Positions 9,663 through 21,120 of a stretch of 64,000 bases of DNA are shown piece after piece. Position 1 is the first letter of the stretch. Each line of letters opens with the position of its first letter. The DNA is from Paroedura picta (lineage: Eukaryota; Chordata; Lepidosauria; Squamata; Gekkonidae). Position numbers and translations under genes: made by a program. The notes beneath the pieces were generated by a model. That model was given only the letters and a program-made list of their open reading frames with translations. It was not told the origin of the DNA and searched no databases. The stretch lies in contig NC_135371.1 in the NCBI RefSeq assembly GCF_049243985.1, positions 2,939,501-3,003,500 on the forward strand. Direction: 5' to 3'.

Positions 9663-10924
9663 CCCCTATAATAGTCATGCTGCTGGTGTCATATATAAAA
9701 ACAAAGTCCCATGGTTTTTCTCCCCAGTTTCTAACAGTCCAAGCAAAAATATTTCTGTTTTCATCTGTAGATTAATCTTCAAGGTATTTTGTGTACATAT
9801 ACGTATTTGTGAGCAAATTCTTTTTTTGCTTTGTTCTTTAACATGGATTCTTGAGACTCTCGTGTCTGGGTTTCGCACACAAGTCTCACTCCTCCTGGAC
9901 CTCTTCACTGCTTCATTGTTTGAGGGATCAGCCACCCGATGTGATGCTCTGTTTGTGTCCTGCTTTGTTGATACGATATTTTGCAAGCAAAATTGCTTTG
10001 GGATGGCGTGTGGTTTTCCTGACCTCATTCCACATGACCACCATTCATTCTATCTCTCTCACACACAGAACCCTAGAAGCCTGTTTTAAAGATTGGGAAG
10101 AGATAGGTTACTATAGCACTATAACATTATAGCAAACTATTGCAACAGTCTAATAGTTTTCCAACTTAATTCATCTAGCCCTTTTCATTGTAGAGTGATA
10201 AAGGGAAAGGTGCAGCTTGAGCCTTTGTCTTAATACTGCCAGGATGGTGCTTGAGACACAGGGAAAGCTGGGCACCGGGAGATTGTTGCTACAGTGTTAT
10301 AACAATCTATTGCCGTGTAGCTATTTGCCAATGGGAGGAGGCATATGTATATTTGCATAGTATTCTATTCTAAATTATTTGCATATGGACATTGCAGACA
10401 AAGTGATGAGGTAAGGAGATGGAGGGGTGGTTTTTAATGTCTATTTGGACATTTTATTTACACATCTTCATGTTTTTATTTATGTATGATGTGTATGGTG
10501 GGGGCATGGCCAGCTGACATCACTTCCGTGGTACCTTGAAGCCTGAGAAACATTTCAGCAGAGCCTCCACAGTCTGAAGGTTGAAAAGGGCCGCACCAGC
10601 AGCGTAGAAAATGTCCAAAAGAACCTGACAGCTGCCCTCTCTGTGGAAATCATCAAGCATTTGCTAAGGCACATTCTAATTTCTCAATAAGAGGGATATC
10701 ACTCCAGTTCAAAGGTGTGCTCCCGATAGGGGAAGGAAGAAAACAGGAGAGACAGGTTATGGGTCCCCAATTTGGAGAAAATGGAATGTACAAGATTCAA
10801 GAAATGAAATAAATCACAAAATAAACACTGTAGACATGGTAGCCGATCCAAAATGGAAAATCAATCTCCAGATTGCATAGAACAAGTTTCAGGGATACAT
10901 TGACTGGTTTGGATGGTAGAATCT
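9663..10924. other. Intergenic stretch, AT-rich, no gene found
   Basis: Some long open frames exist but none has codon-like character or a known domain. I recognise no repeat apart from fragments at the edges. Confidence 0.45.
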
Positions 10925-11362
10925 ATGACTGAGCTCTCTCCCCAAAATCCACCCTCCCAGCTGGGTGACCTTGGGCTAATTACAGTTCTCAAAGAGCTGT
11001 TTACCAGAGCAGTCCTGTCAAAGCTCTCTCGGCCCCATCGACTTCATGGGAGAGGAAGGGAAAAGTTTGTGAGCCACTTTAGGACTCCTTCAGGTCGTGA
11101 AAGGCAGGGTATGAAAACCCAGCTCTTCATATATAGGCGGATCAAGCACTCCTCCAGGTGCAGCCAATAACACACACAGGTCAATAACACACTAACCAAT
11201 AACACACACTGGTCAGAAGACCTCTGATCAGTCACAGTTCTCTCCAACCTCTCTCAGCCCCAACTCCGGGGTGGTGTGGGGAGAGAAGGGGGAAGGTGTT
11301 TGTAAGCCACTTGGGACACCTTTGTGTAATGAAAAGTGGGGTATAAAAACAGCTCTTCAGAA
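10925..11362 (+). repeat. Two tRNA-derived SINE copies
   Basis: The first (10925-11138) runs from GGGTGACCTTGGGC to a CAGGGTATGAAAACCCAGC tail. The second (11218-11362) holds only the back half, ending AAAAGTGGGGTATAAAAAC. Between them are direct repeats of CAATAACACAC. Confidence 0.65.
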
Positions 11363-11439
11363 TGTGAGTGGGCAGGAAGGGTTGTGTCAGTGCTTGGCTC
11401 CCTGTCTTGCATGGCCAAGGAAACGCTGCCCACTTTGTG

Positions 11440-11720
11440 GTCGGGAGGTGGATTTCCTCCAGGCCAGACTGGCCAGAGATTCTACTGTGTTTTTTTTTGG
11501 GGGGGCATGAAATTGGGGTTACTGTGGGTGGGCAGGTAGTTGTGACTTTCCTGCTTTGTGCAGGGGGTTGGACTAGATAACTCTGGAGGTCCCTTCCAAC
11601 TCCATAATTCTTTCTCTTCTTCATCCATTTTCCCCAGCGGAACTATCTCTGTAGTCTGGAGATGAGCTTTCATTCTGAGGGGTTCTGGGTCCGACCTGGA
11701 GGTTGGCATCCGTAAGAAGG
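11440..11720 (+). repeat. CR1 LINE 3' end followed by an AGGGTTGCCA-repeat fragment
   Basis: GGGGGTTGGACTAGATAACTC, then GGTCCCTTCCAACTCC, is the sense CR1 end (to about 11615). From 11620, CCATTTTCCCCAGCGGAAC through GGAGGTTGGCATCCG is the back half of the AGGGTTGCCA repeat. Confidence 0.65.
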
Positions 11721-12119
11721 CACTTGCCTTGGAGCCCCCCACCCCCACCCCTTTACCCTATAGCCACCATGGCTTCTAACAGAGAAATGTGTTTTTCACA
11801 AAACTGAAGCAAACATCAGCTCTTGGCTCCCTCTCCCCTTTCCATTAAGCGTCTAGTGAAGGGACAAGACAGTTTCGGTCTCCAGGCTTGTTGGCAACCC
11901 TGCTTGACATAAGATGTGCAAAGAAGGGGAAGATGCAGAGAGAGAATCTTGGGCTGTTCCTTTCTTCATTTTTGTGGGTCCCTTCTCAGGGTTAAAACGA
12001 CAGAGCTCTGCTTCCTAGAGAGGCAGAGGGACATGCAAGGAAGGGTGTGTTTGTGAGTGTGGAAAGGGTTGTGTTTCAGACTCCTTTTCCTGCTGGGAGG
12101 GGGGGGGTTCCAAAAAAGC

Positions 12120-12210
12120 AGAGAGAGAGAGAGAGAGAAAGAAAGAGGGGAAAAATCCAAGGAGGTTTGGATGTCCTAGAAGAAGCGCTTTGAAGCTGCA
12201 GACCAGAAAG
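12120..12210 (+). promoter_or_regulatory. Possible non-coding first exon of gene B
   Basis: A good donor (GACCAGAAAG then GTGAGT) follows 12210, at the end of a purine-rich stretch with a GA repeat. It could be a 5' UTR exon for gene B, whose first coding exon opens 1.1 kb downstream. There is no TATA box. The proposal rests only on the donor and position. Confidence 0.3.
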
Positions 12211-12415
12211 GTGAGTTTTGTGATGTTGAGAACGGGCAGGTGAAGGGATGGGATTTAGGATCAGAAAGGGGGATAAAGGAATACCTCCCCCCCCTCCATA
12301 GTGCCTGCTGCATTCCCCCCTCCCCATCGTTTTGCAATCCAGGCTGGAAAACAGCCCTGCTCCTTAATGAAATTTCGTGTGCCGCTGCAAGGTCTTCCTT
12401 CCCCAGCATCCCTCG

Positions 12416-12614
12416 TAGGGTTGCCAGCTCAGGGCTGGGAAATAGATGGGAGACTTTGGGGGTGGAGCCAGGAGCGGGCGGGATTTGGGAGGGGAGCCTA
12501 ATGCAATGGAGTCCAGTTTCCGAAGCAGCCCTCTCCTCCAGGGGGACTGATCTCTGTCGCCTGCAGCTGAAACTGGGGGATCCCCTGTTCCCACCTGGGG
12601 ATTGGCATCCCTAA
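12416..12614 (+). repeat. AGGGTTGCCA-ended repeat, near full length
   Basis: It starts AGGGTTGCCAGCTCAGGGC and ends GGGGATTGGCATCCCT, with inverted ends. The body includes GGGGGTGGAGCCAGGAG and CTCCAGGGGGACTGATCTC. Confidence 0.65.
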
Positions 12615-12657
12615 CCCTGGCCAACCAGTGGGAGATGCGGGAGGGGGGGGGGAGGTA

Positions 12658-13115
12658 GGGATGCCAGATCCAGGTTGGAAAACACCTGAAGATCTGGGGA
12701 TGGAGCCAGACGAGGACAGGGACCTCAGTGGGGTACAAATCCAAGCTGGCGGTGTGTAGCAGGATCGTAGGCCTGCAATGAAACCCACCAATGCGCAGCT
12801 AGATCCGGTCTGCCGGATCCAGTCAGTTTAAAGTGAAACTAACCACTAACACACACTGGCCAGAAGATCTACGGTGTGGTTTCTGTATATAAATTGGGGT
12901 TGGTTGTGAGATTTCTTTGGTTCAGTTCTTCTTCTGGGGTCCCAATAAAGAGCTCAGGTCACTTCTGGTGTCCGTGTGCAGCTCTGAACTCACGGATTTA
13001 GCAGAGTTCACCCACCAAATCAGCCGTTTTCTCCGGGGGAACCAATCTCTTTAATCTGGAGAGCAGCTGTCATTCTGGGGGATCCCCAGCTCTCACCTGG
13101 AGGGTGGCATCCCTA
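12658..13115 (+). repeat. AGGGTTGCCA repeat split by an LTR-like insert
   Basis: The left part (12658-12755) begins GGGATGCCAGATCCAGG. The right part (about 13015-13115) resumes with CCGTTTTCTCCGGGGGAACC and ends GGAGGGTGGCATCCCT. The piece between them is a separate insertion. Confidence 0.55.
12755..13015 (+). mobile_element. Possible solo LTR fossil
   Basis: This is a roughly 260-bp insert in the repeat above, with a TATA-like site near 12886 and an AATAAA near 12943, as in the U3-R part of a retroviral-type LTR. Its ends and target duplication are not clear, and no internal genes are present. The family is undetermined. Confidence 0.4.
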
Positions 13116-13356
13116 CTGACTCCACATGGATTCCCCATCAAAGAGGCAGCCTATGAATAAATAAATAAAAATAGTGAAAAGTTATAATTTGGGCAGGGTA
13201 GAGATTTAATATATTATTTGAAACGTAAACAGGAGAAAATATTCCATCTTGATACACATATGCTTGGGTTCCAAATTGGACAGCTAAACTTCTCAAACTG
13301 ATTTTTTTTCCTGCTGTGCCGTTAGAAACCCCCCTTCTAATTTCTCCCCGCTGCAG

Positions 13357-14224
13357 ATTTACACCTCAGTCCAGTTTTTGTAACCTTCGCGACGAACCTC
13401 AACGGTTGCCAGAAGTCTATCCCGGACTGTGCTCTTTCTGTTGGATCGAAATGGCAGCGCGGTGGGGATGCCTGCCAGATGGTTCAGAAGGACTGTGACC
13501 ATGTGGTCTCTCCGTGGTGGCTGTGGGAGAGAAGAAGGCCATACAGCAAGCCCCTCAGTGTCTATCCTGGAAGGAGCCAAGAAGGAAGATGGAAGAGAAG
13601 GATTTCGCAAGCCTCGAAGAAGCAGCCAGCCTAGCCGGCAGCTCCAGAAAAATAATTCATTTCATGAAGCGAAACGAACAGGAGCTCCTTCCAGGTCACC
13701 AGTCCCAGGTATCACCTGCTAACCTGAGACTTGGAAACCTGGACCCTTTCGAGTCCCAGGATGCTAAAATGGGATTTCTGGTTTCTTTCCAGAGGACAGC
13801 TGAGGAGAGCTCATGCCGTAGACAAGAGGACAGAACTAGGTTCCCTCTTTCTGTTGGTGGAGAATCTCAGCAGGCTTTCAGCCCAGATGGCTACGGGGCT
13901 ATGGAAGAAGATGCTCTCAGGGAAGGTCACCTTGGAAGAGAAAAATGGCGCCAGCGCTTCCGGCAGTTCCAGTACGGGGAGGCTGAGGGACCTCGCAGAG
14001 TTTGCCGCCAACTCTTGGATCTTTGCTCCCGGTGGCTGGAGCCGGAGAGCCACAACAAGGCCCAGATCTTGGAGCTGGTCACCCTCGAACAGTTCCTGAC
14101 CGTCCTTCCGGCAGAGGTCCAGGGCTGGGTGAGGGAACGGGACCCTGAGAGCTGCGCCCAAGGCATCGCCCTGGCCGAGGAGTTCCTGAAAATGCAACCA
14201 GAGACTGAGAAAGGAGGGGGACAG
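13357..14224 (+). CDS. Gene B exon: SCAN domain with decayed extension
   Basis: The acceptor (CCCCGCTGCAG) opens an exon whose coding part I start at ATG 13589 (MEEKDFASLEE). The stretch 13357-13588 would be 5' UTR. The donor (GGACAG then GTGAGA) follows 14224 in phase 0, giving 212 residues. Residues 122-205 (RFRQFQYGEAEGPRRV ... AEEFLKM) are a typical SCAN domain. Residues 60-97 (KMGFLVSFQRTAEESS ... SQQAF) still align with the extension of genes A and F, but the central RWPKEEW block is lost. The gene lies 6 kb after gene A on the same strand. Confidence 0.88.
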
Positions 14225-14388
14225 GTGAGAGGAGAGACCAGCATAGGCCGCTGGGGTCATCTGGGGAGTGGGTGGGTTGAGGCCGGGCCAAGCCTCACTG
14301 TACATTTCGTAATTAATCCTGTCTGGATTCCATGCTTCGGCTGGTCCCTGTGCAGCAGCTCCGAAGCCATGCAAATAATTGTTAGAAT

Positions 14389-14630
14389 CATAGAATCAAA
14401 GAGTTGGAAGGGACCTCCTGGGTCATCTAGTCCAACCCCGTACACTATGCAGGACACTCACAACCCTCTCGCTCATCCACTGTCACCTGCCACCCCTTTG
14501 TGCCTTCACAGGATAAGCCTCTCCGTCAGATGGCTATCCAGCCTCTGCTTAAAAATTTCCAAAGATGGAGGAAGCCTGTTCCACTGAGAAACCACTCTAA
14601 CTGCCAGGAACTTCTTCCGGAAGTTCAACC
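14389..14630 (-). repeat. CR1 LINE 3' end, antisense, in gene B intron 1
   Basis: ATAGAATCAAAGAGTTGGAA, then CATCTAGTCCAACCCCG, then CTTCTTCCGGAAGTTCAACC: the antisense CR1 end. Confidence 0.8.
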
Positions 14631-14639
14631 TGTTGGCGG

Positions 14640-16030
14640 GTTGTAAATAGGAAGTGAAAGAAATAAATGGTACAAGAGGAAAAGGGTCTTTAATAGTTTC
14701 ACATTTCTCAGCAGAGATTCTTCTGTTGCACTCTGCATATGTCTCGTGAAACTGTAGTATACGTTAACACCGGTTTAGGGTTTTTTTATGTAATAGCAAC
14801 AGATTACAACTCTATACGTGCTCTATGATACTGTCCTGTATTTTATTCGTTTTAAAAGTCTGATGTATTTAATATATTTTATTTACTTATTTTTATTTCT
14901 AGGCCTGCCTTCCCTGCGAGGAGGCTGGGGACGGCTCACAACACATAAAATCTTTAAATTATCTTAAAATAGCAAACATTAACATTCATTCCTGTGCCGA
15001 TTCTGCCCCACAGCTCCCTGTGTCTTCTTGGTTAGCTCATTTCAGGCATGATGGGTTACGTAAATGGGGGGCAGTGTGGGAGATGGGGGGAGAAAGAGAG
15101 GACCTGGAGCAGGGGGGGGGTCAGGGAGGGAGGCCTGTAGTAGCCCTTCATTTAGTCCTGGCCTCACCCAGAGGCCTGTTGGAAGAGTGCCATTTTGTAG
15201 GCCCTACAGCATTTTTAAAGTTTTATTTGTTTTACTATTTTAATAAATTTCCCCTGACAAAGCTGAATGTAAAACATGTAGGTTTTATTAATAACTACTA
15301 TTAAAGTTTTTTTTTCTTTGCAACATTTTTTTTCTCTTGGCTCAGTCTTGGTCCCCCCCCCACCCACTGTTTCTTTTCAGAGTTTAAATATCCAAAAGAG
15401 GTGTTGAGCACTGGCTGCTTAAAGAAGAAATAGTTTTATTCAGAAGAGAGAGGTAAAGAGAGGAGAGAGATAGCCCTAACAGTCTAATCGACTGTGTCCT
15501 GGAGGCAATCAGGAAGGAAGTGAGCTCAAAGGAGCAGGAAGTCTCCAGCTGGGCCAATCGGGACATAGGAGATGATTTGCAAAATATCGGGAAGTCCCTA
15601 ATCTAAATTAATTAAGTACAAATCTCTGACTATGCCCCCTGTAGCATATTCTTCACACGACATTGAATCATGCACGCCACAGATCTTACGTATTCTAACA
15701 ATAAAACCCATCAAAGTTCATCTAGCTCAAGAGAACTACTGCAGGCTTTACATTTTTAAATTTAATATCATATTTCTGTCCCGCCTGTCATGGTCATGCT
15801 GCGCCCCCCATCAGCACTGCAACGTCCCTAGTAATTCCGTTCTTTGTGTTGCATTCCAATAAACCTTCTGTTGCCTAAAGAGCAGTCTTCTGGAATCTCC
15901 AGGAATGGCCTTGAGAATATCCACAAATGGCCAGTGAAGTAGTGGACCTCATTAAGGCACAGGTCAATGAAAGGAACACAATAACCAAATTATTCTGGAG
16001 CTTAAGGCAACTCCGTTAACACTCACTGAA
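14640..16030. other. Gene B intron 1, mostly unassigned
   Basis: An antisense L2-like tail lies at about 14868-14960 (CTAGGCCTGCCTTCCCTGCG). The stretch 15360-15600 and the one around 15790-15890 (with CCAATAAACCTTCTG) look like old element pieces I could not assign. No coding exon is seen. Confidence 0.4.
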
Positions 16031-16039
16031 CCTCTAAAG

Positions 16040-16175
16040 CAGGGGTAGTCAAACTGCGGCCCTCCAGATGTCCATGGACTACAATTCCCATGAGCCCCTG
16101 CCAGAAACCGCTGGCAGGGGCTCATGGGAATTGTAGTCCATGGACATCTGGAGGGCCGCAGTTTGACTACCCCTG
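16040..16175 (+). mobile_element. hAT palindromic MITE, copy 3
   Basis: This is a 136-bp palindrome starting CAGGGGTAGTCAAACTGCGG, with perfect 8-bp target duplications CTCTAAAG (16032-16039 and 16176-16183). It lies in gene B intron 1. Confidence 0.95.
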
Positions 16176-16221
16176 CTCTAAAGGCACTTAAGGCTGAAGA
16201 CACATTACTTAACGTATCTTT

Positions 16222-16325
16222 AGCAGCATCAGAGTAGCTCAGCAGGGGAATGGGCTGCCTCAGGAGGTGGTGAGCTCTCCCTCACTGGTGGTCTTCAAAC
16301 AGCAGCTGGACAGAGACTTATCGCA
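16222..16325 (+). repeat. CR1 LINE fragment
   Basis: It reads GAATGGGCTGCCTCAGGAGG, then TGGTGAGCTCTCCCTCACTG, matching the coding end of CR1 seen more fully at 37190. Confidence 0.65.
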
Positions 16326-16505
16326 GAAGTAAAGCTTCTGTTGAAAGGACAGGAGATTTTTCTCCAGCCTTGTCAGGAACAGCCGTGCTCCTTGGACATT
16401 TCCTGACAAAGCGTTTGGGCTTCCAGGGTCTTCGTAGAACACCCCCCCACCCCCCTGTTCTTCATTCTTCACATTCCTTTGACAACAACTCCCGTTTCTT
16501 TTTAG

Positions 16506-16617
16506 GGCCATTGCAAAGAGACTGTGGATCCCCCCAAGGAAGAGGAAGTTCCATTGGAGGCTGGGCTGCCAGCTGCTTCGGGCAAACGGGAGCCTGACAG
16601 GAACAAGAACGCACGAG
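16506..16617 (+). CDS. Gene B exon 2: acidic linker
   Basis: The acceptor (CTTTTTAG) and donor (CACGAG then GTCAGG) bound a 112-nt exon entering in phase 0 and leaving in phase 1. This fits the neighbouring exons exactly. The peptide (GHCKETVDPPKEEEVPLEAGL...) is charged and has no recognisable domain. The donor is not a consensus GTRAGT, so alternative ends are possible. Confidence 0.65.
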
Positions 16618-16935
16618 GTCAGGCCAGTCGGTTTGGGAAAGGGCTGTGGTGCAGACACGCGAATGCAGGCTCACAGGAATTTAGGTCGACGGGGTCTGAA
16701 CTGGAGTAACTGGCCGGGAGGGAGGAGTGACTCATGAAAGCTCACCCCCGGCCACTAATTTTGTTAGCCTTGCAGGTGGTCCTGCATGCTTGCTCTTTTC
16801 TACTGCTTTGGACTAGGGGTGTACAAAAAACGAATCGGTTGGGGATATCGCAAGTGAAAAATATTGGTGTTTTTCCCCCCAGTATTCGTGAATCCTAATA
16901 CTGGTGTGGTATTCAGAGTCAGTAAATAATCACAA

Positions 16936-16960
16936 ATGATTATTATTATTATTATTATTT
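16936..16960 (+). repeat. (ATT)n microsatellite
   Basis: A short run of ATT units in gene B intron 2. Confidence 0.85.
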
Positions 16961-17142
16961 TTGCTTCATGAATCCAGGGCTTTTAAAGGGACTGCAGTCC
17001 CTTTAATGGCCTCAGAGTCGTGCTTCACTTCAAACTGGGAAGTTTTGCGGCTTGGTGTCAACAGACTCGCAGGCAGTTAAAGGGATCTTGGCCCTTCTAA
17101 CTGCTCCTCCTCCAAGGCATTACTAGAAGTCTATTAAGTGAG

Positions 17143-17209
17143 ATGGAGGGATGGATGGATGGATGGATAGATAGATGGATGGATGGATGGATGGATGGAT
17201 GGATGGATG

Positions 17210-17279
<70 letters not shown>

Positions 17280-17281
17280 TA
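17143..17281 (+). repeat. Compound (GGAT)n-(AGAC)n microsatellite
   Basis: A tract of GGAT/AGAT units is followed by about 15 AGAC units. It lies 200 bp upstream of the gene B finger exon. Confidence 0.97.
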
Positions 17282-17488
17282 ACAAGGTGGGGTGCCTATA
17301 TTGTTTGCCCTGCATTGTTTTCTAATTTTTGTGATCTACTTGGCATTTATTTTGGTTTGCTTTAAACCGTTTTTTCTTCATTGCATCATTTTTTCCCCTA
17401 ATTTTTGCACTCCGCTTTGAGTCCCCCCAAGAAGGCAGACTATAACGAAATGTAATCCGTAGAAGTAATGAGTCTTTCTTCATTCCAG

Positions 17489-18876
17489 CAGATGGCACGC
17501 ACCTGGAGGAAATGCCTCCTCCGAAAAGTTCCACTCAAACGGAGCCCCCTTTCCGCTCAAACGGAGTCACTGCGGGGAAAGTTGCCGGGTGCGACGAGCA
17601 GGGAACAGCAGCCCCCGAGAGCCGACAGAACCCCCCCTGGGAGAAAGGAAGCTGTTCCGAGGAGAACTGTGGTGAGCTGCTCCAAAACCCAGCCAGACAG
17701 CTAACCCGGGAGGGCGAGAACGCATTTGGTCTGAGCCCAGCTCCCGAGAGACCCCCGAGAACAGACGCGGGAGAGAAGCGGTACAAATGTCCGGTCTGCG
17801 GGAAAAGCTTCAACGTGCGGTCGGGCCTGAAGGCCCACGAGCGGACCCACACGGGCGAGAAGCCGTACCAGTGCTCAGAATGCGGGAAGAGCTTCAGCGT
17901 CAGCTCCAGCCTCAGCGTCCACAAGAGGACCCACACGGGGGAGAAACCGCACCGGTGCACGCTCTGCGGGAAGGGCTTCTCCGTCAGCTCGGCCCTGAAG
18001 CGGCACTACCGGACGCACACCGGCGAGAAGCCCTACGAGTGCCTGGACTGCGGGATGCGCTTCTGTCAGAAGGCCAGCCTGCTCCTCCACCGGAGAATCC
18101 ACACCGGGGAGAAATGCTTTGAGTGCTCGGTGTGCGGCCTCAACTTCGGCGACACCTCAGGCCTCTTTGCGCACTGCGGGACCCACAAGGGGGAGAAGCC
18201 GCACCAGTGCCCCGAGTGCCCCAAGGGCTTCTACCAGCGGCGAGACCTCCTCAGCCACCGAAGGTGCCACCTGAGGGACCGGCCGTTCAAATGCACCGAG
18301 TGCGAGAAAAGCTTCAGCGTCAGCTCCCGCCTGAAGAAGCACCAGCAAATCCACACGGGGGAGCGGCCCTTCCGGTGCCTGCAGTGCGGGAAACGTTTTT
18401 GCTCGAGCACCGACCTCATCATCCACGAGCGGGCCCACGCCGGGGACAAGCCCTTCCAGTGCTCCTTCTGCGGGAAGCGGTTCTGCCGCAGCTCGGAGGT
18501 GGTGAGCCACGAGCGGATCCACACGGGCGAGAAGCCGTACATGTGTCAGGAGTGCGGGAAGAGCTTCAGCGTCAGCTCCCGGCTGAGCACCCACCGGAGG
18601 GTCCACACGGGGGAGCGGCCCTTTAAGTGCGCGGACTGCGGGAAGGCGTTCAGCTACAAAGCCCACCTGGTCACCCACCAGAGGATCCACACGGGAGAAA
18701 GGCCGTACGGGTGCTCGGTGTGTGGGAAGGCCTTCCGGGCGAGGACCTCCCTCATGAACCACGAGAGGATCCACACGGGGGAGAGGCCGTTCAAATGCCT
18801 GGACTGCGGGAAAAGCTTCCTGAACAGCTCCAATCTCATCATTCACCAGAAGATCCACGTGGAAAGCCACGGATAA
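17489..18876 (+). CDS. Gene B exon 3: thirteen C2H2 zinc fingers
   Basis: The acceptor is TTCCAG-CAG, which can be cut at 17489 or 17492 (a NAGNAG site), giving a protein of 711 or 710 aa. The stop is TAA at 18874-18876. A spacer (GTHLEEMPPPKSSTQTEPP...) is followed by 13 fingers in register, about residues 348-707, from YKCPVCGKSFNVRSGLKAH to FKCLDCGKSFLNSSNLIIH. All keep both Cys and both His. The spacing in finger 5 (FAHCGTH) is still His-x3-His. Codon use is GC-rich, unlike the AT-rich finger exons of genes C, D and E. The ends fit a complete gene. Confidence 0.95.
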
Positions 18877-19492
18877 AATACAGAAGAATACAATTTGAGT
18901 GAACCGCCTGCTGCAGCGTAGCAACCTCTTTTGTCCTGTGCTGTATTCAGCGAGGAACAGCGAGAGCTTTATTTGTTTAAAAAACGAGGTGGTCGCCTTC
19001 CCTACAGTGCTGGAAAACAGCGTGCAAATAGTGTGATGAACAGTCCAGGATGGATTTAAGGAATGAGACTGACAAATTGCAATGGGGTACAGGTAGGTGT
19101 GTCCTTAGTCAGCCGGTTTTACTGTGTTGCAAACTTTTAGCCTGTCTGTTTTCCCATCTACCCATGATGGTTCAAGATGACAGTCAGATCTACTGGGTGC
19201 CCCAGCGTGGGTGTTCTTGCTAGATCAATGGTGAGGCCAGAAGGACATAAAAAGAGCCCAGCTGGTTGAGACTTGGGGTCTGTTGAATACAGCATCCAGT
19301 TTTCCACGGTGGCTGATCAGATGCATTCAAAAAGCCCGCCAGCAGAGCAAAAAGGCAACACCTTTCTCCTACTGTTTGCCTTCTCCCACCTGGGTAATAT
19401 TTAGGGGTACACTGCTCTTGAACTTGGAAGTTCTGTTTAGCTCTTACAAGTAACAGTCATTGACAGGCCTGTTTTCTAAGAAGTGATCCAAC

Positions 19493-19565
19493 AGACTCAC
19501 AGCATTGGAAGGGGCCAGACAGGCCATCTAGTCCAACCCTCTGCTCAATGCTGGATCCGCCTGAA
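19493..19565 (-). repeat. CR1 LINE 3' end, antisense
   Basis: AGCATTGGAAGGGGCC, then CATCTAGTCCAACCCTC: an antisense CR1 end. Confidence 0.7.
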
Positions 19566-19625
19566 GAATCCAGGAGAAGTTCACGGAATGTAGCAAGGAA
19601 ACACCAGATGAATCGGTGCAGACTC

Positions 19626-19631
19626 AATAAA
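19626..19631 (+). terminator. Candidate poly(A) signal of gene B
   Basis: AATAAA lies 750 bp after the gene B stop. I saw no nearer canonical signal. A GT-rich element follows only weakly. Confidence 0.35.
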
Positions 19632-19794
19632 CAGTTTAATGAGGGAATTTCCTAACAGCAGTGAGCCGATTTCCAACAGAGTAACAATCAAATCCTGGTG
19701 AATGACCCTTGTTTTGGTCAGTGTGTAATGTAACGATCAGTGGATGATGAAATGAGATAAATGGCAAATGCTCTATGTCTGATGAGCCGTCTGG

Positions 19795-19980
19795 ATGATC
19801 TTGGGAACTAGTCACAGTCCTGTCAGAGCTGTTCTCACAGAGCAGTTTTGTCAGGGCTCTCTCAGCCTCACCTACCTCACAGGGTGCCTGGTGTGGGGAG
19901 AGGAAGGGAAGGCAATTGTAAGCCACTTTGAGACTCCTTCGGGCAGTGAAAAACGGGGGATAAAAACCAGCTCTTCTTTT
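19795..19980 (+). repeat. tRNA-derived SINE, head missing
   Basis: CTCACAGGGTGCCTGGTGTG, then AGCCACTTTGAGACTCCTTC, then AACGGGGGATAAAAACC: the body and tail of the common SINE. Confidence 0.7.
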
Positions 19981-20164
19981 AAAGTTAGCGCCTGGTTCCC
20001 TTTGTAAGCTACTGAACTATTGGATGGCAGAGAAGTCAAGTCGATTTTGTGTTGTGCACTGAACTAATGCTTTTTTCTGCCTGTCCTGCACCTGATGCCC
20101 CCAAAATGAACACAAACAGTTGTCTTCTACTAAACCCAACCATTGATTGGCCCATCAAGGTCTG

Positions 20165-20605
20165 TCCTGTCCTTTCTCCAGGGCCTTAGCCAGAGGTCTT
20201 TCACATCACCTGTGACATGCACCTTTTCACTGGCGATGCCAGGGATTGAACCGGGAACTTACTGCTTGCCAAGCAGAGGCACTCCCACTGAGCCACAGAC
20301 CCCACGCCTACATGAACCTGCCTTTTACTGAGTTAGACCCTCGGGCTGCCTCATCCTTTCCACTGGAGTAGGTGGGCATCAAACTAGGAGTTTCTGCACT
20401 GGTTACCCAAACTATAGAGTGATGAGGCTGATCCGGGGCCTGAGGGACTTGGGAACATTCAGCCTGGAGAAAAGGAGGTTGAGAGGGGACATGGTGACTC
20501 TCTTGGAGCATCTGAAAGGTGGTCGCTTGGAGGAGGGCAGGGAAAGGTTCCTGTTGGCAGCAGAGGAGGGGACCTGCAGGAATGGCTTTAAAGTATGCTG
20601 TAACA
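20165..20605 (+). repeat. tRNA-like SINE (antisense) followed by a CR1 fragment (sense)
   Basis: At 20165-20325 the words GGGATTGAACCGGGAAC and CCACTGAGCCACAG are an antisense tRNA-like SINE. At 20402-20605 GGGAACATTCAGCCTGGAG, then AAAAGGAGGTTGAGAGGGG, is CR1 coding sequence (EKRRLRGDM-type reading). Confidence 0.7.
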
Positions 20606-21062
20606 CCAGGCAAGCTTGCACCTGAGGTTTCGGGCTGATCTAGATAGGCTGGAGATCACAGCACTGTGGACATCCTGGTCTTCGGATGACATTGCTTGTT
20701 CCAGCAAGCACCATCTTGTTTGGTTCAGATGCCATTTCCTGAAGACAGAGATGCCAGATGACAATATTTCTGTGGGCCCACGAGGAATGCCTCTGGGAGG
20801 CAATCTGAGTTGTCTTTCTAACCCTTAAAAGAGTGGCCTGTCATGCTAGCCTCAGGGCCAAGACGGCCTGGGTGGGGGCGCAGGGTGAAGGCAGCCTCTG
20901 GCACCACCGCACTGCTGCTGCCAGGAATGCCCCCTGAGCCCCCTGCCCAAGGAGATGCCTCAGGGCAACTGACTGGTTGGCCTCTCTCAGCCGGCGAGGA
21001 CATGGAGGGGAGATGGCATTCAAACAAACCCTTTCACCTGTCAGTATTCTCTGACATAATGT

Positions 21063-21120
21063 CTACTTCCCTCAGCCGGTTCGCTGGATAGGGCGGTGTA
21101 TAAATCAAATTAATAAATAA
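21063..21120 (+). repeat. L2-type LINE 3' tail
   Basis: GGGCGGTGTATAAATC, then AATTAATAAATAA: an L2-like end. Confidence 0.5.

Noticed and set aside
15590-15895. Possible second LTR fossil (AATAAA near 15860)
   Set aside because: There are no clear TG...CA ends and no target duplication, so I left it unassigned.
17787-18626. Arg/Pro-rich frames overlapping gene B fingers
   Set aside because: They are shadows of the finger exon in other frames, whose repeat period of 84 bp keeps them open.
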